The notes under the pieces were generated by a model. That model was given only the letters and a program-made list of their open reading frames with translations. It was not told the DNA's origin and did not search any database. 64,000 bases of DNA from Advenella mimigardefordensis DPN7 (lineage in GTDB: Bacteria > Pseudomonadota > Gammaproteobacteria > Burkholderiales > Burkholderiaceae_B), in assembly GCF_000521505.1 (NCBI RefSeq), contig NZ_CP003915.1, positions 186,001 through 250,000 on the forward strand. Reading direction: 5' to 3'. The translations under genes were made by a program, and so were the position numbers. Each line of letters starts with the position of its first letter. Within the stretch, counting starts at the first letter, position 1. Shown one piece after another: positions 61,814-64,000 of the stretch.

Positions 61814-62762
61814 GCTGTCTCCCGCCGTGCGACTCTGTGTGCTGGCTCTTTTTGCGTTGCTGTCTGTGGCGGCGTTCATGACGCTGGGCGCCAACGGGCA
61901 TTGGGACTTTGTACTGTCGTTTCGCGCGGGCAAGCTCGCCGCGATGGTGCTGGTGGCCTATGCGGTAGCAGTGTCGTCAGTGCTGTTTCAAACCATCACA
62001 CATAATCGCATTCTGACGCCCTCCATCATGGGGTTTGACGCGCTCTATACCCTGATCCAGGCGGTGGCGATTTTCTGGTTTGGCATGACGGCAGGCGGGC
62101 AACTGGAGGTGACGGGCAAGTTCGTACTGGAAGTGAGCCTGATGACCGTTTTCGCCTGCCTGTTATTTCAATGGATTTTTTCCGGTGCATCTCATAGCCT
62201 GCATCTGCTGTTGCTGGTGGGGATTGTGTTCGGCTTGTTGTTTCGCAGCCTGTCCGGTCTGATGGTCCGGATGATCGACCCCAACGAATTTTTGTTTTTG
62301 CAGGACAAAATGTTTGCCAGCTTCAATGCCATTCGCACCAATCTGCTGCTGGCATCGGTGGTGATGGTTGGGGCTGCGTCGCTGATCGGCTGGCGGCAGC
62401 GCCGCGCCTATGATGTGCTATCGCTTGGCCGCGACGTAGCGGTCAACCTGGGCATCCATTACCGCAAGACGCTGTGGCTTACGCTTGTGCTGATTGCAGT
62501 GATGGTGTCGGTGTCGACGGCGCTGGTGGGGCCGGTTACGTTTTTTGGTTTGCTGGTGAGTAATCTCGCCTACATGATCATGCAAACCGACAAGCATAAA
62601 TATACGGTGCCGGCTGCTGTGCTGCTGGGTATTATTGCATTGGTAGGCGGTCAGACGGTACTGGAGCACGGGCTGGCTTTGAATACCACGGTCAGCGTCG
62701 TGATCGAGTTTATTGGCGGGCTGATGTTTATCGCACTGATTGTGCGCAAGGGACAACGATGA
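61806..62762 (+). CDS. Siderophore ABC permease 2 (FecCD family)
   Basis: 318 residues from a TTG start that overlaps the preceding gene. Nine to ten helices, with AVAVSSVLFQTITHNRILTPSIMGFDALYTLIQ, RDVAVNLGIHYRKT and VGPVTFFGLLVSNLAYMIM. The TTG start and overlap suggest reduced, coupled translation. It is the partner of the first permease. Its end overlaps the ATPase start by four bases (ATGA). Confidence 0.87.
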   Translation: MAKLSPAVRLCVLALFALLSVAAFMTLGANGHWDFVLSFRAGKLAAMVLVAYAVAVSSVLFQTITHNRILTPSIMGFDALYTLIQAVAIFWFGMTAGGQLEVTGKFVLEVSLMTVFACLLFQWIFSGASHSLHLLLLVGIVFGLLFRSLSGLMVRMIDPNEFLFLQDKMFASFNAIRTNLLLASVVMVGAASLIGWRQRRAYDVLSLGRDVAVNLGIHYRKTLWLTLVLIAVMVSVSTALVGPVTFFGLLVSNLAYMIMQTDKHKYTVPAAVLLGIIALVGGQTVLEHGLALNTTVSVVIEFIGGLMFIALIVRKGQR

Positions 62763-63517
62763 TAAAGGTCAATGGTGTCAGCAAAGAATATGCAAAGCTG
62801 CGCGTGGTGGATGACGTTTCAGTTGAGATTCCCCGGGGTGGTGTGACGTCGATTGTCGGCCCGAATGGTGCCGGCAAATCCACATTACTGGGTATGATCA
62901 GTCGCCTGCTGCCCATGTCGACAGGATCGGTGGAGGTGGGCGGGCTGGATATCACCCGTACCGATACGGCAGAACTGGCACGGCATTTGTCTATCCTGCG
63001 TCAGGACAATCATCTGCCCCTGCGGTTGACGGTACAGGATGTCGTAGCATTTGGCCGGTATCCGCACACACAGGGTCGCCTGACGGTGGAGGATCGCAGT
63101 CATATCGAACGCGCTATCGCCTATCTGAATCTCAATGGACTGGAGCAGCGTTTTCTGGATGAACTTTCGGGCGGACAGCGTCAGCGCGCCTTCATCGCCA
63201 TGGTGCTGTGTCAGGATACGGAATATGTCCTGCTGGATGAGCCGCTGAACAGCCTGGACATGAAAAATGCAGTCGACATCATGAAAGTGATGCGCCGCGC
63301 CGCCGACCAGTTGCATAAGACGGTTGTGATGGTGCTGCACGACATCAACTTTGCGTCCTGCTATTCGGATCTTATTATCGGGATGCGCAATGGACGGGTT
63401 GTACACCAAGGTACGCCGCAGACGTTCATCCAGCCGCCGGTGCTCAAAGAGCTATATGGACTGGATGTGGTAGTACACGAATGGCAGAATAACCGCATTT
63501 GTGTTCATTACACCTGA
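62759..63517 (+). CDS. Siderophore ABC transporter ATPase (FecE/YclP-like)
   Basis: 252 residues. Walker A GPNGAGKST at residues 33-41, signature LSGGQRQRAFIAMVLCQ, Walker B YVLLDEPLNSLD and the switch histidine in VLHDINFASCYSD. It completes the importer at 59.8-63.5 kb. The gene ends within a 12-base tandem repeat, so its stop codon is repeated in frame just downstream; the last residues (VHYT) follow the family end closely. Confidence 0.9.
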   Translation: MIKVNGVSKEYAKLRVVDDVSVEIPRGGVTSIVGPNGAGKSTLLGMISRLLPMSTGSVEVGGLDITRTDTAELARHLSILRQDNHLPLRLTVQDVVAFGRYPHTQGRLTVEDRSHIERAIAYLNLNGLEQRFLDELSGGQRQRAFIAMVLCQDTEYVLLDEPLNSLDMKNAVDIMKVMRRAADQLHKTVVMVLHDINFASCYSDLIIGMRNGRVVHQGTPQTFIQPPVLKELYGLDVVVHEWQNNRICVHYT

Positions 63518-63558
63518 AATAACACCTGACATAACACCGGAAATAACAGCTGAGATAA
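63511..63558. repeat. Four 12-bp tandem repeats covering the ATPase stop codon
   Basis: CACCTGAAATAA (63511-63522), CACCTGACATAA (63523-63534), CACCGGAAATAA (63535-63546) and CAGCTGAGATAA (63547-63558) are head-to-tail variants. In the gene's frame the stop TGA of unit 1 recurs in units 2 and 4. Confidence 0.85.
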
Positions 63559-63707
63559 TACTGCGTGCAAGCGTGCCCTGCGTTGGCCGAAGCGCGATGC
63601 GCTTATGAACAGACCTGCTTGCGCCGCAGCCTGTCGTGCCCGGTCAATCGGTGCCGGAGCTCCTGGCGCAAGTTGGTACATCCCCTGGCGCCAGGGACGC
63701 GGATGCT

Positions 63708-64000
63708 TTATCGGGATGTCGAATCAGGGCGCGGGGTGTCGTCCACCTGGCGCTCTCCATCTTCATCAGGCACCCGCTGCTCCAGTTCATTACCCAGAAC
63801 ATCTTCAGAGCCATCACGGCGCGGCGCCAGTTTACGTGGCGTATGTCCGGCTGCTGGTGCCTTGCCTTTGGGCGGTTGCGTGCGGTCGGCCTTGCGTCCC
63901 AGGTCCACGCTTGCGGAAGGTGCATTGCCGTCCTTGTCCTGTCCAAAATAAACCACGGTGTGCGGGTAGGGCAGTTCGATATTGGCGGCGTTGAAATGTT
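63708..64000 (-). CDS. 3' end of an MscS-type mechanosensitive channel gene (partial)
   Basis: The minus-strand frame is open to the window edge and ends at 63708; the 5' part lies outside. The visible protein begins NAANIELPYPHTVVYFGQDKDG, the characteristic end of the MscS C-terminal domain (ANIELPYPH...). A hydrophilic tail of about 75 residues rich in Lys, Arg, Pro and Asp follows. The channel would sit in the inner membrane and release solutes on osmotic downshift. The tail is longer than in E. coli MscS and probably cytoplasmic. Confidence 0.7.
   Translation of the reverse strand, partial: HFNAANIELPYPHTVVYFGQDKDGNAPSASVDLGRKADRTQPPKGKAPAAGHTPRKLAPRRDGSEDVLGNELEQRVPDEDGERQVDDTPRPDSTSR

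Noticed and set aside
63662..63695. CCTGGCGC/GCGCCAGG hairpin considered as a terminator
   Set aside because: No T run on either strand, and the second arm is itself a loop-less palindrome.

Overview
The window reads as chromosomal DNA of a Gram-negative betaproteobacterium, most likely an Alcaligenaceae member of the Bordetella/Alcaligenes/Advenella type. The pointers are two periplasmic receptors of the Bug (tripartite tricarboxylate) family, a Bordetella-like array of TRAP, Liv and siderophore transporters, Fur- and Fnr-type sites, and a nicotinate-type pyridine pathway. This placement is inference from gene content. I see no tRNA, rRNA, CRISPR array, insertion sequence or prophage, and base composition looks even throughout.

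Layout: 1-5.1 kb holds a small HVA1-type protein, an Fe-S uracil-DNA glycosylase-like enzyme, and a hydrolase-cupin-MFS operon followed by a LysR regulator. 5.3-11.3 kb is a sugar-acid module: a LacI/GntR-type repressor with a double palindromic operator, two Bug receptors, an IlvD/Edd dehydratase and an HpaI-type aldolase, together able to turn a pentonate-like acid into pyruvate and an aldehyde. 11.4-13.4 kb is a manganese-efflux pair: a TerC/Alx-like and a GDT1-like exporter face each other across a shared terminator, and each is preceded by its own yybP-ykoY riboswitch. A Fur box lies behind the second. 13.5-15.4 kb is a sodium:solute symporter with a 43-residue partner.

16.1-25.0 kb is a Fur-marked siderophore locus (AraC regulator, TonB receptor, ABC importer, siderophore-interacting protein, EntS-like MFS) in which the genes from the binding protein to the MFS are translationally coupled. 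25.1-30.5 kb has an orphan TRAP receptor, a TetR regulator divergent from an MFS gene, and a two-gene unit of a TPR/winged-helix regulator with a beta-propeller protein.

30.6-48.9 kb is a catabolic block. A TRAP transporter is divergent from a Tat-exported molybdenum hydroxylase, whose [2Fe-2S] and tri-haem cytochrome c subunits follow. Next come a RibD/DHFR-like protein, a complete Liv ABC transporter, nicC-nicD-nicX-nicF (6-hydroxynicotinate through 2,5-dihydroxypyridine to maleate), and a TetR regulator. A similar AT-rich element precedes the Liv receptor, nicC and the TetR gene, which suggests one regulon.

49.3-59.4 kb is mixed: a divergent SDR, the Ni/Co pair dmeR-dmeF, a ModA-like lipoprotein near a perfect Fnr/Anr box, a SecDF-P1-like lipoprotein, an EthD protein, a fosmidomycin-type exporter with a divergent AraC regulator, and a TetR regulator divergent from an HglS-type 2-oxoadipate dioxygenase. 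59.8-63.5 kb is a second siderophore ABC importer with two permeases, ending in a tandem repeat that includes its stop codon. The window closes inside the 3' end of an MscS-type channel gene on the minus strand.
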